This document shows, piece after piece, positions 1 through 7,536 of a stretch of 13,915 nucleotides of DNA. The stretch's first letter is position 1, and each line of letters opens with the position of its first letter. The notes under the pieces are model-generated. The model had not been told where the DNA came from and ran no database searches. It worked only from the letters and a program-made list of their open reading frames with translations. The position numbers and the translations under genes were made by a program. Source of the stretch: Candidatus Omnitrophota bacterium (lineage in GTDB: Bacteria > Omnitrophota > Gorgyraeia > 2-01-FULL-45-10); assembly GCA_022703295.1 (NCBI GenBank), contig JAKLDX010000017.1, positions 1 through 13,915 of the forward strand, read 5' to 3'.

Positions 1-450
1 GCTGTCGTGATGTATCTCGGTAACGGGCCTAAGACGATAACGGTTTCCGATATCGACAAAACCAGGCTCTCGGACCTAAAGACGCACTTCGATGAATATT
101 ACGACGCCAAGCGCCTCGTTGTTACCGGTACGGAAGATATAAAGGCCGCGATAGCGAAGGCGCAGCTTTTTATAAACGCGACACCGGTCGGGATGAAAGA
201 CGGTGACCCATCGCCTATTGATAAGAATTTACTTCATACAGGGCTTTATGTGTATGACCTGGTGTATAACAGGCCGCTGACTATGTTGGTGCGCGAGGCG
301 AACTCGATGAAGTGCCATGCCGTGACGGGGCTTGGCATGCTTTTGTATCAGGGGGCGATCGCGTTTGAGATATGGACGGGAAAACAGGCGCCGGTAGCGG
401 TGATGCGGAAGGCGCTGAAAGAGGCATTAAAAGATGCAAACCGCAATTAG
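1..450 (+). CDS. aroE: Shikimate dehydrogenase, C-terminal part (5' end outside window)
   Basis: This enzyme reduces 3-dehydroshikimate to shikimate with NADPH in the cytoplasm, the fourth step of chorismate synthesis. The reading frame is open from base 1, so the gene begins upstream; the GTG at 7 and ATG at 10 are internal codons. About 149 residues remain of the usual 270-290, which is the nucleotide-binding half and the C-terminal helices. Visible family motifs are INATPVGM, the YDLVYNRPLT stretch and GLGMLLYQGAIAFEIWTG near the end, all typical of AroE. The NADP-binding glycine loop itself lies off the left edge. The 3' end overlaps the prepilin peptidase gene by 17 nt, so the two are probably translated from one message. 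aroC and aroK follow nearby, which supports the assignment. Confidence 0.93.
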   Translation, partial: AVVMYLGNGPKTITVSDIDKTRLSDLKTHFDEYYDAKRLVVTGTEDIKAAIAKAQLFINATPVGMKDGDPSPIDKNLLHTGLYVYDLVYNRPLTMLVREANSMKCHAVTGLGMLLYQGAIAFEIWTGKQAPVAVMRKALKEALKDANRN

Positions 451-1216
451 CATACTGGTTTTTATATTCGGCTCGATCATTGGAAGTTTCCTCAATGTGT
501 GCATACACAGGATTCCGAAGAATGAATCGATAGTCTTTCCGGCATCCCATTGTCCTTTGTGCAAAAAGGACATCGCCTGGTATGATAACATCCCTATTTT
601 AAGCTACGTAGCCTTGAGGGGGAGATGCAGGTTCTGCGACACCAGGATACCTTTACGGTACCCGATAGTGGAGATATTGACGCCGGTAGTTCTGCTCATC
701 CTGTTCACGGTTTTCGGCGTAAGTGCTAAATTTTTCGCGTATTCGATGATGGCCTGCGGCCTGATAGTCGCGACATTTATAGATTTTGCGATACAGGAGA
801 TACCCGACCAGATATCCCTGGGCGGGCTTGTTGCCGGGATCATCATGTCGCTCTTATTCCCTTCGATATTTGACACGGCCTCCAGGTGGGCCGGGCTTTT
901 GAATTCTGTTGCCGGGGCCGTAATCGGCGGCGGGAGCATATTCCTGCTGGGATTTTTCGGAGAGCTCGTGTTCAAGAAAGAAGCGATGGGCGGCGGCGAT
1001 GTGAAGCTGATGGCTATGATCGGAGCCTTTTTGGGATGGAAGCTGGTCCTGTTCACTTTTTTTGTAGCTCCGGTCTTCGGGGCTGCGGTTGGAGTTGTCC
1101 AGAGGATAAAGTACGGGAAGGAAACCATTCCCTACGGGCCGTACCTGTCGCTGGCGGCGCTAGTAGCGATCGTTTGGGGAAATCGTATTTTAAGTATGTT
1201 CTACGGGCTGTATTAA
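434..1216 (+). CDS. pilD: Prepilin peptidase (type IV leader peptidase / N-methyltransferase)
   Basis: This inner-membrane aspartic protease cleaves the leader of type IV prepilins and type II secretion pseudopilins; full-length forms also N-methylate the new end. The 260-residue length is normal for the bifunctional form. The N-terminal domain has the cytoplasmic zinc-type cysteines CPLC (C40, C43) and CRFC (C65, C68). The two expected catalytic aspartates are D117 (in IDFAIQEIPD) and D189 (in GGGDVKLMAMIGA), followed by the conserved IPYGPYL. Several hydrophobic membrane segments span the rest. The ATG at 434 lies inside the end of aroE, implying translational coupling. No other pilus gene is in the window, so its substrates are unknown; together with dprA it hints at pilus-linked DNA uptake, which is inference. 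Confidence 0.95.
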   Translation: MQTAISILVFIFGSIIGSFLNVCIHRIPKNESIVFPASHCPLCKKDIAWYDNIPILSYVALRGRCRFCDTRIPLRYPIVEILTPVVLLILFTVFGVSAKFFAYSMMACGLIVATFIDFAIQEIPDQISLGGLVAGIIMSLLFPSIFDTASRWAGLLNSVAGAVIGGGSIFLLGFFGELVFKKEAMGGGDVKLMAMIGAFLGWKLVLFTFFVAPVFGAAVGVVQRIKYGKETIPYGPYLSLAALVAIVWGNRILSMFYGLY

Positions 1217-1217
1217 T

Positions 1218-1288
1218 TAGCTGTAAGTTGTAAACTGTAAGCTTACAACTTCTTTGACTTATCGCTTATAGCTTAAAACTTATAGCTA
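1218..1288. repeat. TAAGCT-rich inverted repeat, copy 1
   Basis: The 88-nt gap between the prepilin peptidase and aroC is nearly filled by an imperfect inverted repeat. The left arm is 1218-1242 and the right arm 1264-1288, with 21 of 25 positions complementary and two of the four mismatches being possible G-U pairs. The arms are built from degenerate TAAGCTG/TAAGTTG/TAAACTG heptamers. The loop contains CTTCTTTGACTTA, which copy 2 shares. The repeat begins two bases after the stop codon. There is no T-run after the stem, so it is not a classical intrinsic terminator. Confidence 0.85.
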
Positions 1289-1292
1289 ATCA

Positions 1293-1299
1293 GAGGAGG
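1293..1299 (+). promoter_or_regulatory. Strong Shine-Dalgarno site of aroC
   Basis: GAGGAGG lies 5 nt before the ATG at 1305 and fixes the aroC start. It sits just past the right arm of the inverted repeat, so translation of aroC has its own strong initiation signal. Confidence 0.85.
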
Positions 1300-1304
1300 C
1301 ATTT

Positions 1305-2429
1305 ATGCTTAGATATTTGACAGGCGGGGAATCGCACGGGAAATGCATGCTTACGATATTGGACGGGATGCCGTCAGGGCTGCGCATCGATAAGAGTATT
1401 ATCGATGAGGAGCTCGCACGGCGCATGGTAGGATACGGCCGCGGCAAGAGGATGCGGATTGAATCCGATAGGGTCGAGATATTGTCGGGACTGAGAAAGG
1501 CGCGCACTATAGGCAGCCCTATTGCCATGATGATAAAGAACATCGACCAGTCTATAGACAGGCTGCCGGTTGTCCTTGAACCGAGGCCCGGGCACGCCGA
1601 CCTTGCCGGTGCCATGAAATATGACCTTAAAGACATACGCGACTGCCTCGAGCGCGCTAGCGCCAGGGAGACGGTGGCGCGTGTAGGCGTGGGCGCGGTT
1701 GCGAAGATATTGCTGTCCGAATTCGGTATCCGTGTTGCCAGCCACGTTACGATAATAGGTTCGGTTGAGTCAAAGGCGAGAGGCCTTGGCCTGAGCCAGA
1801 TAATCGCTGTAGCCGAAAGATCTCCGGTCAGATGCGCCGACCCGAAAGCTTCGCGGGCAATGTGCGAGGCGATCGACAGAGCAACGGAGAGCGGCGATAC
1901 GCTCGGAGGCGTTTTTGAAGTAGTGATAAAAGGCGTCCCGCCTGGGCTCGGCAGCTACAGCCAGTGGGACAGGCGCATAGACGCCGATCTTGCCAGGGCG
2001 ATAATGTCTATCCAGGCGATCAAAGGCGTCAGTTTCGGCATAGGATTTGAGTCTGCCCGAAGGATGGGCTCGATGGTCCACGATGAGATATTCTACGACA
2101 AGGCGAAGGGGTTTTACAGAAAGACCAACAATGCCGGCGGCATCGAAGGCGGCATGACTAACGGCGAAGATATCATTATTCAGGCTGTTATGAAACCCAT
2201 CTCGACTTTAAGAAAGCCGCTCGCAAGCGTTAACATCAAGACGAAAAGAGGCGTAAAGGCTACAGTCGAACGCTCGGATGCCTGCGCAGTACCGGCAGCC
2301 GGTGTGATAGGCGAAGCTGTGGCCGCGATAGAGATCGCCAACGCGATGATCGGGAAGTTCGGCGGCGATTCTATCGGAGAGATGAAGCGTAACTACAAAG
2401 GGTATCTGGCACAGATTAGCAAGTTTTAG
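1305..2429 (+). CDS. aroC: Chorismate synthase
   Basis: This cytoplasmic, reduced-FMN-dependent enzyme removes phosphate from 5-enolpyruvylshikimate-3-phosphate to give chorismate, the last shared step to aromatic amino acids and folate. The 374 residues are normal for the family. Diagnostic stretches are GGESHG (H11), the GRGKRMRIESDRVEILSG region (46-62), RPGHAD (94-99, H97), RASARETVARV (117-127), NAGGIEGGMTNGEDI (276-290) and RSDACAVPAAGVIGE (323-337). All three FMN/substrate-binding regions are intact, so the enzyme should be active. The start is chosen for the strong ribosome site 5 nt upstream. TAAGCT-type inverted repeats flank the gene on both sides, separating it from its neighbours by about 85 nt each. 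Confidence 0.98.
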   Translation: MLRYLTGGESHGKCMLTILDGMPSGLRIDKSIIDEELARRMVGYGRGKRMRIESDRVEILSGLRKARTIGSPIAMMIKNIDQSIDRLPVVLEPRPGHADLAGAMKYDLKDIRDCLERASARETVARVGVGAVAKILLSEFGIRVASHVTIIGSVESKARGLGLSQIIAVAERSPVRCADPKASRAMCEAIDRATESGDTLGGVFEVVIKGVPPGLGSYSQWDRRIDADLARAIMSIQAIKGVSFGIGFESARRMGSMVHDEIFYDKAKGFYRKTNNAGGIEGGMTNGEDIIIQAVMKPISTLRKPLASVNIKTKRGVKATVERSDACAVPAAGVIGEAVAAIEIANAMIGKFGGDSIGEMKRNYKGYLAQISKF

Positions 2430-2430
2430 A

Positions 2431-2510
2431 TATAAGTTATAAGCTGTAAGTCGTAAGCTTAAGGCTTCTTTGACTTACCGCTCATAGCTTAAAACTTAAA
2501 GCTTAAAATT
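2431..2510. repeat. TAAGCT-rich inverted repeat, copy 2
   Basis: The 85-nt gap between aroC and aroK holds a second copy of the 1218-1288 repeat. The arms at 2440-2459 and 2486-2505 are complementary at 17 of 20 positions. The loop and right arm share CTTCTTTGACTTA and ATAGCTTAAAACTTA with copy 1, with single-base differences elsewhere. It starts one base after the aroC stop and ends about 10 nt before the aroK ATG, so aroK has no visible Shine-Dalgarno sequence. Confidence 0.85.
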
Positions 2511-2514
2511 AAAC

Positions 2515-3048
2515 ATGCGAAACATAGTCCTTATTGGTTTCATGGGCACGGGAAAGACGACGATCGCGACAGCTCTCGCGAACCGCCTCAAGATGCGGTA
2601 TGTCTCCACCGATGACCTGATCGAAAAGAAAGAGAAACGTACCATAAACGAGATCTTTACCAAAAGCGGCGAAGATTACTTCAGGGACGTCGAGAGCGAG
2701 ATAGTGCGCTCTCTTTCCGATAAGGAAGGCCTCGTCATCGATACCGGCGGCGGCATTGTCATCCGCGAGGAGAACATAGCGAACCTGCGGACGAACGGCG
2801 TAGTAATATGCCTTACCGCGGACGAGGAGGCGGTAATGGAGCGCACCAAGAAGTACAAGCATCGCCCGCTCCTTAACGTCGAAGACCCCAAGCAGAGGAT
2901 CAGAAACCTTTTGGCAAAGCGCGCGCCGTTATACGCTAAGGCCGACCACACGATCGATACGTCGAAGTTCACCGCGCGGCAGGTTATAGAAAAAATAATC
3001 GAAATGTATGAAGCGGCAACGAAAAAACAGGAGGGGACAGGGAAATGA
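2515..3048 (+). CDS. aroK: Shikimate kinase
   Basis: This enzyme phosphorylates shikimate at the 3-hydroxyl with ATP, the fifth step of the pathway. At 177 residues it has the usual size. The P-loop is GFMGTGKTT (8-16). The shikimate-binding residues expected for the family are present: D33/D34, R57 in YFRDVE and the GGG at 78-80. The lid arginine is R117 in RPLL, and R136 in RAPLY is the other conserved arginine. No ribosome site precedes the ATG; the upstream bases are the right arm of a TAAGCT repeat, so initiation may be weak or depend on that structure. The last four bases (ATGA) overlap the next gene. Confidence 0.95.
   Translation: MRNIVLIGFMGTGKTTIATALANRLKMRYVSTDDLIEKKEKRTINEIFTKSGEDYFRDVESEIVRSLSDKEGLVIDTGGGIVIREENIANLRTNGVVICLTADEEAVMERTKKYKHRPLLNVEDPKQRIRNLLAKRAPLYAKADHTIDTSKFTARQVIEKIIEMYEAATKKQEGTGK
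3029..3035 (+). promoter_or_regulatory. Shine-Dalgarno site inside the end of aroK
   Basis: AGGAGGG lies inside the last codons of aroK, about 9 nt before the ATG at 3045. It supports translation of the small membrane protein from the overlapping ATGA junction. Confidence 0.75.
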
Positions 3049-3365
3049 CAGCTAAGGCAAGGGCATGGGCAGGCGCAACGCTCCTGGGGGTCCTTATCCT
3101 GAATTATCTGATAATCGGCATGCCTCTGGTGAAAAAATCGCTGGCCATAAAGGAAAAGGCGAATGCTATCATAATCAAGGAAGTCAAGGCCGGCACCTTC
3201 TTGCAGGGTTCAGGGGATGATTACATGCTGGAGATCTTCCGTAAAGAGAAGTCATCCGTTGACCGCAAGATACTGATATTGAACTGCGTCAGCGTCAGCC
3301 TTCTGATCGTTATCGGAAGCTGGACAGCTTTCGGAATTGTGCTTAACAAGAAGAAAGAGAAGTGA
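3045..3365 (+). CDS. Small two-helix membrane protein of unknown function
   Basis: I do not recognise a family for this 106-residue protein. It has a hydrophobic segment at about 8-29 (AWAGATLLGVLILNYLIIGM), a charged middle region of about 45 residues (30-75, KKSLAIKEK...RKEKSSVDRK), and a second hydrophobic segment at about 77-100 (ILNCVSVSLLIVIGSWTAF) followed by a lysine-rich tail NKKKEK. This suggests an inner-membrane hairpin with both ends in the cytoplasm and a short external loop. It is probably a real gene: it has a good ribosome site, a 4-nt overlap with aroK and the same strand and codon style as its neighbours. Repeat element A begins in its stop codon. No function can be given from the sequence. 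Confidence 0.7.
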   Translation: MTAKARAWAGATLLGVLILNYLIIGMPLVKKSLAIKEKANAIIIKEVKAGTFLQGSGDDYMLEIFRKEKSSVDRKILILNCVSVSLLIVIGSWTAFGIVLNKKKEK

Positions 3366-3612
3366 AAATTTTTTCGCCGCAGCTAGTTAATGTGCTGCGT
3401 CGAGTGATTCGCTCAGGACGCGGAATTTCGCATGCAAATGCGAAGACTGCAGCATGCGGAATTTCCCGGCATGCTGAATGAAGGGAAATTTTGGACCATG
3501 CCAAAATTCCGCTCCGTAAAATTGTCCGGACCCTGCCGGCCAATTTTAAGGCCTTCGCTCATCACTCGCCACATCACATTTCAGCGCAAGCGAAAAAATT
3601 TTCTGGGTGGCG
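3364..3612. repeat. Structured intergenic repeat element A
   Basis: This fills most of the 305-nt gap before dprA. Its modules, in order, are: a GAAAATTTTTT word; a head stem-loop with CGCAGC (3378-3383) and GCTGCG (3394-3399) around the loop TAGTTAATGT; TCGAGTGATTCGC; a small hairpin CGCAT-GCAA-ATGCG (3429-3442); a central hairpin with GGAAATTTTGG (3484-3494) and CCAAAATTCC (3501-3510); the palindrome GTCCGGAC (3524-3531); a conserved box at 3530-3568; and an end word CGAAAAAATTTT followed by CTGGGTGGCG (3591-3612). Elements B and C carry the same modules in the same order. It starts within the stop codon of the upstream gene. I see no convincing independent gene in it. Confidence 0.85.
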
Positions 3613-3616
3613 GGTT

Positions 3617-3638
3617 GGCGGACCACAAAAGTTCCGCC
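3617..3638 (+). repeat. CCACAAAAGT-core hairpin, copy 1
   Basis: GGCGGA (3617-3622) and TCCGCC (3633-3638) are perfectly complementary and enclose the ten-base core CCACAAAAGT. The same core, with different but still complementary arms, recurs at 13174-13199 (inverted) and 13343-13368. Confidence 0.8.
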
Positions 3639-3670
3639 ATCTACAGAAGCGAAAAAATTTTGGAAGAGAT

Positions 3671-4579
3671 ATGGATATACGGAAAATTACACTAGATGAT
3701 GCGGATTACCCGAAAAATTTGCGGAACATTCATACGCCGCCTAAGCAGCTTTTCGTGAATGGTACGCTGACTGAGCAGGATGAGATGGCGGTCGCGCTTG
3801 TAGGTTCGCGGCGCGCGTCGATATACGGACTTGAGATGAGCGAAAAGCTTGGATATGAACTTGCCATGCGGGGCGTGACTGTTGTAAGCGGAATGGCGAT
3901 AGGCATAGATTCCGCGGCTCACAGGGGAGCGCTTAAGGCAAAGGGCCGAACGATAGCGGTTATGGGCAGTGGTCATAACGATATTTACCCTCCGCAAAAT
4001 AAAAAATTGTATGAAGAGATTATTAAGGCAGGTGCCGTGGTTACTGAGTATGAATCAGACGTAGCGCCGCTACCGGGGCACTTCCCGGCACGCAATCGAA
4101 TTATAAGCGGGCTTTCGCTTGGCGTGGTGGTTGTAGAGGCAGCCAAGAATTCCGGAGCGCTTATTACGGCGAATTTTGCCGCAGAACAAGGCAGGACGGT
4201 GTTCGCTGTCCCGGGTAAGGTTTCATCTGCCACGAGCTCCGGTACGAATGAACTTATACGAGACGGGGCATGTCTAATTCAATCGGTTGATGACATTCTG
4301 CAGGAATTATCTATAAAAGAAATGAAAACGGTTTCGGTCGAAGATAAAGGTATTATTGATAATAAAATATCCAGGCAGACCAAGGCATACATTTATAATT
4401 CACTGACGGACGACGAGAGGAAGATATACAAAATATTATCCGATGAACCGCTTTATATCGATGACATTCTGGGTAAGACGGGACTGGAACTCTCCAGGGT
4501 GTCGAAGATCTTACTGGGCCTGGAATTGAAGAAGCTTATACAGGAAGTTCCCGGAAAGCAATTTATTAAAAAGCTGTAA
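3671..4579 (+). CDS. dprA: DNA processing protein DprA (short form without N-terminal SAM-like domain)
   Basis: DprA binds incoming single-stranded DNA during natural transformation and loads RecA onto it. I start it at the ATG at 3671 (302 residues), where similarity begins with YPKNLRNIHTPPKQLF and a weak GGAAGAG precedes. The frame stays open back to 3491, but that stretch is repeat element A. The Rossmann-like core shows VALVGSRRAS (41-50), VVSGMAIGIDSAAHRG (71-86), FPARNRIISGL (138-148) and GALITANFAAEQGR (162-175). A C-terminal winged-helix region spans about 245-302. The usual N-terminal SAM-like domain is missing; such short forms are known, but loss through repeat invasion is possible. 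The final codons lie inside a TAAGCT repeat. Confidence 0.93.
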   Translation: MDIRKITLDDADYPKNLRNIHTPPKQLFVNGTLTEQDEMAVALVGSRRASIYGLEMSEKLGYELAMRGVTVVSGMAIGIDSAAHRGALKAKGRTIAVMGSGHNDIYPPQNKKLYEEIIKAGAVVTEYESDVAPLPGHFPARNRIISGLSLGVVVVEAAKNSGALITANFAAEQGRTVFAVPGKVSSATSSGTNELIRDGACLIQSVDDILQELSIKEMKTVSVEDKGIIDNKISRQTKAYIYNSLTDDERKIYKILSDEPLYIDDILGKTGLELSRVSKILLGLELKKLIQEVPGKQFIKKL

Positions 4580-4605
4580 GCTATAAGCCGTAAGCTTTAA
4601 GTCAA
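4571..4605. repeat. TAAGCT-rich repeat, copy 3 (single arm, inverted)
   Basis: This is one arm of the TAAGCT family, overlapping the last codons and stop of dprA. Its reverse complement reads TTGACTTAAAGCTTACGG followed by CTTATAGCTTACAGCTT. That matches the loop and right arm of copies 1 and 2, so this copy is in the opposite orientation and lacks a partner arm. Confidence 0.7.
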
Positions 4606-4611
4606 TTACAA

Positions 4612-4617
4612 AAGGAG
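4612..4617 (+). promoter_or_regulatory. Shine-Dalgarno site of topA
   Basis: AAGGAG lies 8 nt before the ATG at 4626 and fixes the topA start. It follows directly on the single-arm TAAGCT repeat. Confidence 0.8.
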
Positions 4618-4625
4618 TCTGTTAA

Positions 4626-6656
4626 ATGGCTAAGAACTTAGTAATAGTTGAATCGCCGGCGAAGGCAAAGACGATAAATAAATTCCTCGGCAAGAATTAC
4701 ACCGTGACCGCAAGCATGGGGCACATAATAGACCTTCCGAAGAGCAAGCTCGGTGTCGAGGTGGACAATAATTTCAACCCGCTGTACGTGGTAATGGCGG
4801 ACAGAAAAAAACACCTCAGCGTGCTGAAAAAAGAATCCAAAGGCAAGGAAGCGATATACCTGGCGGCTGACCCTGACCGCGAGGGCGAGGCGATAAGCTG
4901 GCATATCAGGAACGCCCTTTGCGAGAAGGACAAGAAGTTGAAATGCTACAGGGTCGAATTCGATGAAATAACTAAAGATGCCGTTCTCTCCGCGTTCAAA
5001 CACCCGCGCGATATCAACATGAAGCTCGTCAATGCCCAGCAGGCAAGGCGCATACTGGACAGGATCGTCGGATACACGCTGAGCCCGCTATTGTGGAAGA
5101 AGGTTTCGCGGGGCTTAAGCGCGGGCCGCGTCCAGTCGGTGGCGGTGCGCCTTATAATGGACCGCGAGGCGGAGATAAAGGCCTTCCATCCGCAGGAATA
5201 CTGGGATATCGAAGCGGAATTGAAGCGCAAGCCGGATTCGCCGGCGGATAAGTTCAAGGCAAAGCTGGATAGATTCAAAAATAATAAGATCGAGATAAAG
5301 AAGAAAGACGAAGCAGACAGGATCGTCGCGGCATTAAAGAAAGAGACTTACGTAGTAGGCGAGATAAAGGAATCCAAGAAGAAGAAAAACCCGTATCCGC
5401 CGTTCACTACAAGTAAACTCCAGCAGGAGTCTTTTAACAAGCTCAGATTTTCCGGCTCGCGCACCATGATGATAGCGCAGGGGCTGTATGAAGGCGTCGA
5501 TATAGGCAAGGAAGGAAGCGTCGGCCTTATCACATACATGAGAACGGACTCGGTGAAGATATCCAAAGACGCCCAGGCAGACGCAAAGAAATATATACTC
5601 GAAAAGTTCGGCAAGCGTTATTATCCGGACATCCCCAATACGTATAAATCGCGGAAATCAGCGCAGGAAGCGCACGAGGCGATCCGCCCGACGCTTCCCC
5701 TGAGGGAACCCGAATCGGTGAAACAGTATCTTACGCCGGACCAGCTGAAGATATATCAGCTCATATGGACCCGTTTCGTGGGAAGCCAGATGACGCCCGC
5801 GCTGTATTCCCAGGAAACAGTAGATATAAAGGCTGGGGATTATATTTTCAGGGCCGGCGCGATGAGGTTGTTATTTGACGGGTATATGGCCGTTTATCTG
5901 GACGGAGAAGATAAGGATAAGAATGATGATGAGCAAAAGAGTAAGCTCCCCGACCTTTCGGTCGGTATGGTGCTCGACCTTCTGGACCTCTTGCCGTCCC
6001 AGCATTTCACGAAACCGCCGCCGAGATATTCCGATGCCTCCCTTATAAAGGCGCTCGAAGAGCTCGGTATAGGCAGGCCTTCGACTTACGCCCCGATTAT
6101 CTATACCATAACTACGCGCGATTACGTGCGGCGGGAATCCGGGTATTTCCATCCTACGGAGCTCGGCGGTATAGTGAACGAGCTTCTGATGAAACATTTC
6201 CCGATGATACTCGACGTAAAATTCACCGCGAAGATGGAGGATGAGCTTGACGGCATCGAGGAGGGCGAGATCGACTGGCTCATGGTGCTGAAGAGCTTCT
6301 ATTCGCCGTTCATACACTCCGTTGAGAAGGCCAAGGTAGAGATGAAGGATGTTAAAAAAGAAGCGATCGCGACGGACGAGATATGCAGCATGTGCGGCAA
6401 GCCCATGGTCATAAAATGGGGCAGGAGAGGGAAATTTTTGAGCTGTTCCGACTATCCTACATGCAAGAACGCCAAGTCGATAACAAGCGGCGTTAAGTGC
6501 CCGACAGGATGCGGCGGCGAACTTTTGATGCGCAAGTCGCGCCGCGGCTCGTTCTACGGTTGCACCAATTATCCTAAGTGTACCTATATCGCAAAGAAAC
6601 TCCCCGGAGAGGACGCCGCTGCTCCCGAAGCCGAGAAGAAAGAGGGCCAGGCTTGA
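4626..6656 (+). CDS. topA: DNA topoisomerase I (type IA)
   Basis: This enzyme relaxes negative supercoils by cutting one strand through a 5'-phosphotyrosine link. The Toprim domain at the N-terminus has E9 in VIVESPAKAKTI and DPDREGE (82-88), which hold the catalytic acids and metal. Central motifs include LSAGRVQSVAVRL (164-176) and YMRTDS (304-309), whose Y304 is the expected nucleophile. HEAIRPT (350-356) and IGRPSTYAPI (482-491) are also typical. Two C-terminal four-cysteine zinc fingers follow: C587/C590/C607/C613 and C625/C629/C646/C652, a compact tail compared with the longer E. coli protein. The 676 residues end in an acidic/lysine tail. The stop overlaps the recombinase ATG by one base (TGATG), implying coupling. 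Confidence 0.98.
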   Translation: MAKNLVIVESPAKAKTINKFLGKNYTVTASMGHIIDLPKSKLGVEVDNNFNPLYVVMADRKKHLSVLKKESKGKEAIYLAADPDREGEAISWHIRNALCEKDKKLKCYRVEFDEITKDAVLSAFKHPRDINMKLVNAQQARRILDRIVGYTLSPLLWKKVSRGLSAGRVQSVAVRLIMDREAEIKAFHPQEYWDIEAELKRKPDSPADKFKAKLDRFKNNKIEIKKKDEADRIVAALKKETYVVGEIKESKKKKNPYPPFTTSKLQQESFNKLRFSGSRTMMIAQGLYEGVDIGKEGSVGLITYMRTDSVKISKDAQADAKKYILEKFGKRYYPDIPNTYKSRKSAQEAHEAIRPTLPLREPESVKQYLTPDQLKIYQLIWTRFVGSQMTPALYSQETVDIKAGDYIFRAGAMRLLFDGYMAVYLDGEDKDKNDDEQKSKLPDLSVGMVLDLLDLLPSQHFTKPPPRYSDASLIKALEELGIGRPSTYAPIIYTITTRDYVRRESGYFHPTELGGIVNELLMKHFPMILDVKFTAKMEDELDGIEEGEIDWLMVLKSFYSPFIHSVEKAKVEMKDVKKEAIATDEICSMCGKPMVIKWGRRGKFLSCSDYPTCKNAKSITSGVKCPTGCGGELLMRKSRRGSFYGCTNYPKCTYIAKKLPGEDAAAPEAEKKEGQA

Positions 6657-7528
6657 TGCAGAGGTACATAGAGAAATTCTTAAATTACCTTAGGGTAGAA
6701 CGTAACGCCTCGAATCATACCATACTAAATTACAAGATAGACCTGGATTCGTTCGATACTTTCATAGGCGATAAGGACGTCGCGGCGATAGACCATCTTA
6801 CTTTACGAAGGTTCCTCGCCGAGATGCGCGCCAAAAATTATTCCAAGAGGACGGTCGCGAGAAAACTGGCGAGCCTGCGGAGTTTTTTCAAATTCCTTTT
6901 CAGGGAAGGCCATATAAAGACTAACCCGGTGAGCGCGATATCTACGCCGAAGCTCGACAAGAAGCTGCCTGTCGTGCTGGATGCGGCGAGAGTAGCGAAG
7001 CTGGTCCAGTGCCCGCCCGATGACAATGAGCCGGGGATGCGGGATCGGGCAATACTCGAGACGCTGTATTCGACGGGCATCAGGGTGAGCGAACTGGTCG
7101 GGCTGGACCTGGACGATGTGGATTTTATAAGTGGTGTCGCGAAGGTTTTCGGCAAGGGTTCGAAGGAGCGGCTCGTGCCGATAGGCGAACCGGCGATAGC
7201 GGCGATAAGGAAGTACACAGAAAAGAGAGACGCGCGCAAAGTCAAAGATAAAGATGCGGTCTTCCTTAACAAAAGCGGCAAGCGCATTACGGACAGGAGC
7301 ATCAGGCGCGTCATCGATAAATACATGCGTATCTGCAGCATAGCCGAGCACATCTCGCCGCATTCTTTAAGGCACTCGTTCGCGACGCATCTATTGGACC
7401 GCGGCGCGGATTTACGCAGTGTGCAGGAGTTACTCGGCCACATGAACCTGTCGACGACTCAGATATATACGCACGTCACGATGGATCGCTTGAAGAGCGT
7501 TTACGACAAGGCGCATCCGAGGGCGTAA
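6656..7528 (+). CDS. xerC: Tyrosine recombinase XerC/XerD family
   Basis: Xer recombinases resolve chromosome dimers at the dif site. The 290 residues match the family, with an N-terminal SAM-like core-binding domain (about 1-90) and a C-terminal catalytic domain. All six catalytic positions can be placed with spacing equal to E. coli XerD: R143 (STGIRVSELVGL), K167 (FGKGSKERLVP), H236 and R239 (HSLRH), H262 (LLGHMNLS) and Y271 (QIYTHV). The frame is open 26 codons further upstream, but that part overlaps topA and has a low-complexity Arg-rich sequence. I therefore start at the ATG overlapping the topA stop. XerC and XerD cannot be told apart with certainty here; a position next to topA and dprA is common for XerC-type genes. 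No dif-like site was recognised nearby. Confidence 0.93.
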   Translation: MQRYIEKFLNYLRVERNASNHTILNYKIDLDSFDTFIGDKDVAAIDHLTLRRFLAEMRAKNYSKRTVARKLASLRSFFKFLFREGHIKTNPVSAISTPKLDKKLPVVLDAARVAKLVQCPPDDNEPGMRDRAILETLYSTGIRVSELVGLDLDDVDFISGVAKVFGKGSKERLVPIGEPAIAAIRKYTEKRDARKVKDKDAVFLNKSGKRITDRSIRRVIDKYMRICSIAEHISPHSLRHSFATHLLDRGADLRSVQELLGHMNLSTTQIYTHVTMDRLKSVYDKAHPRA

Positions 7529-7536
7529 GAGGGGGA

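Noticed and set aside
1254..1284. Promoter in the TAAGCT repeat (TTGACT as -35)
   Set aside because: No good -10 hexamer at 16-18 nt spacing; the best candidate is ACTTAT. Copy 2 is no better.
6803..7443. Long antisense open frames opposite the recombinase (186 and 201 codons)
   Set aside because: They mirror a gene with all six catalytic residues intact, and their sequences show no family features.
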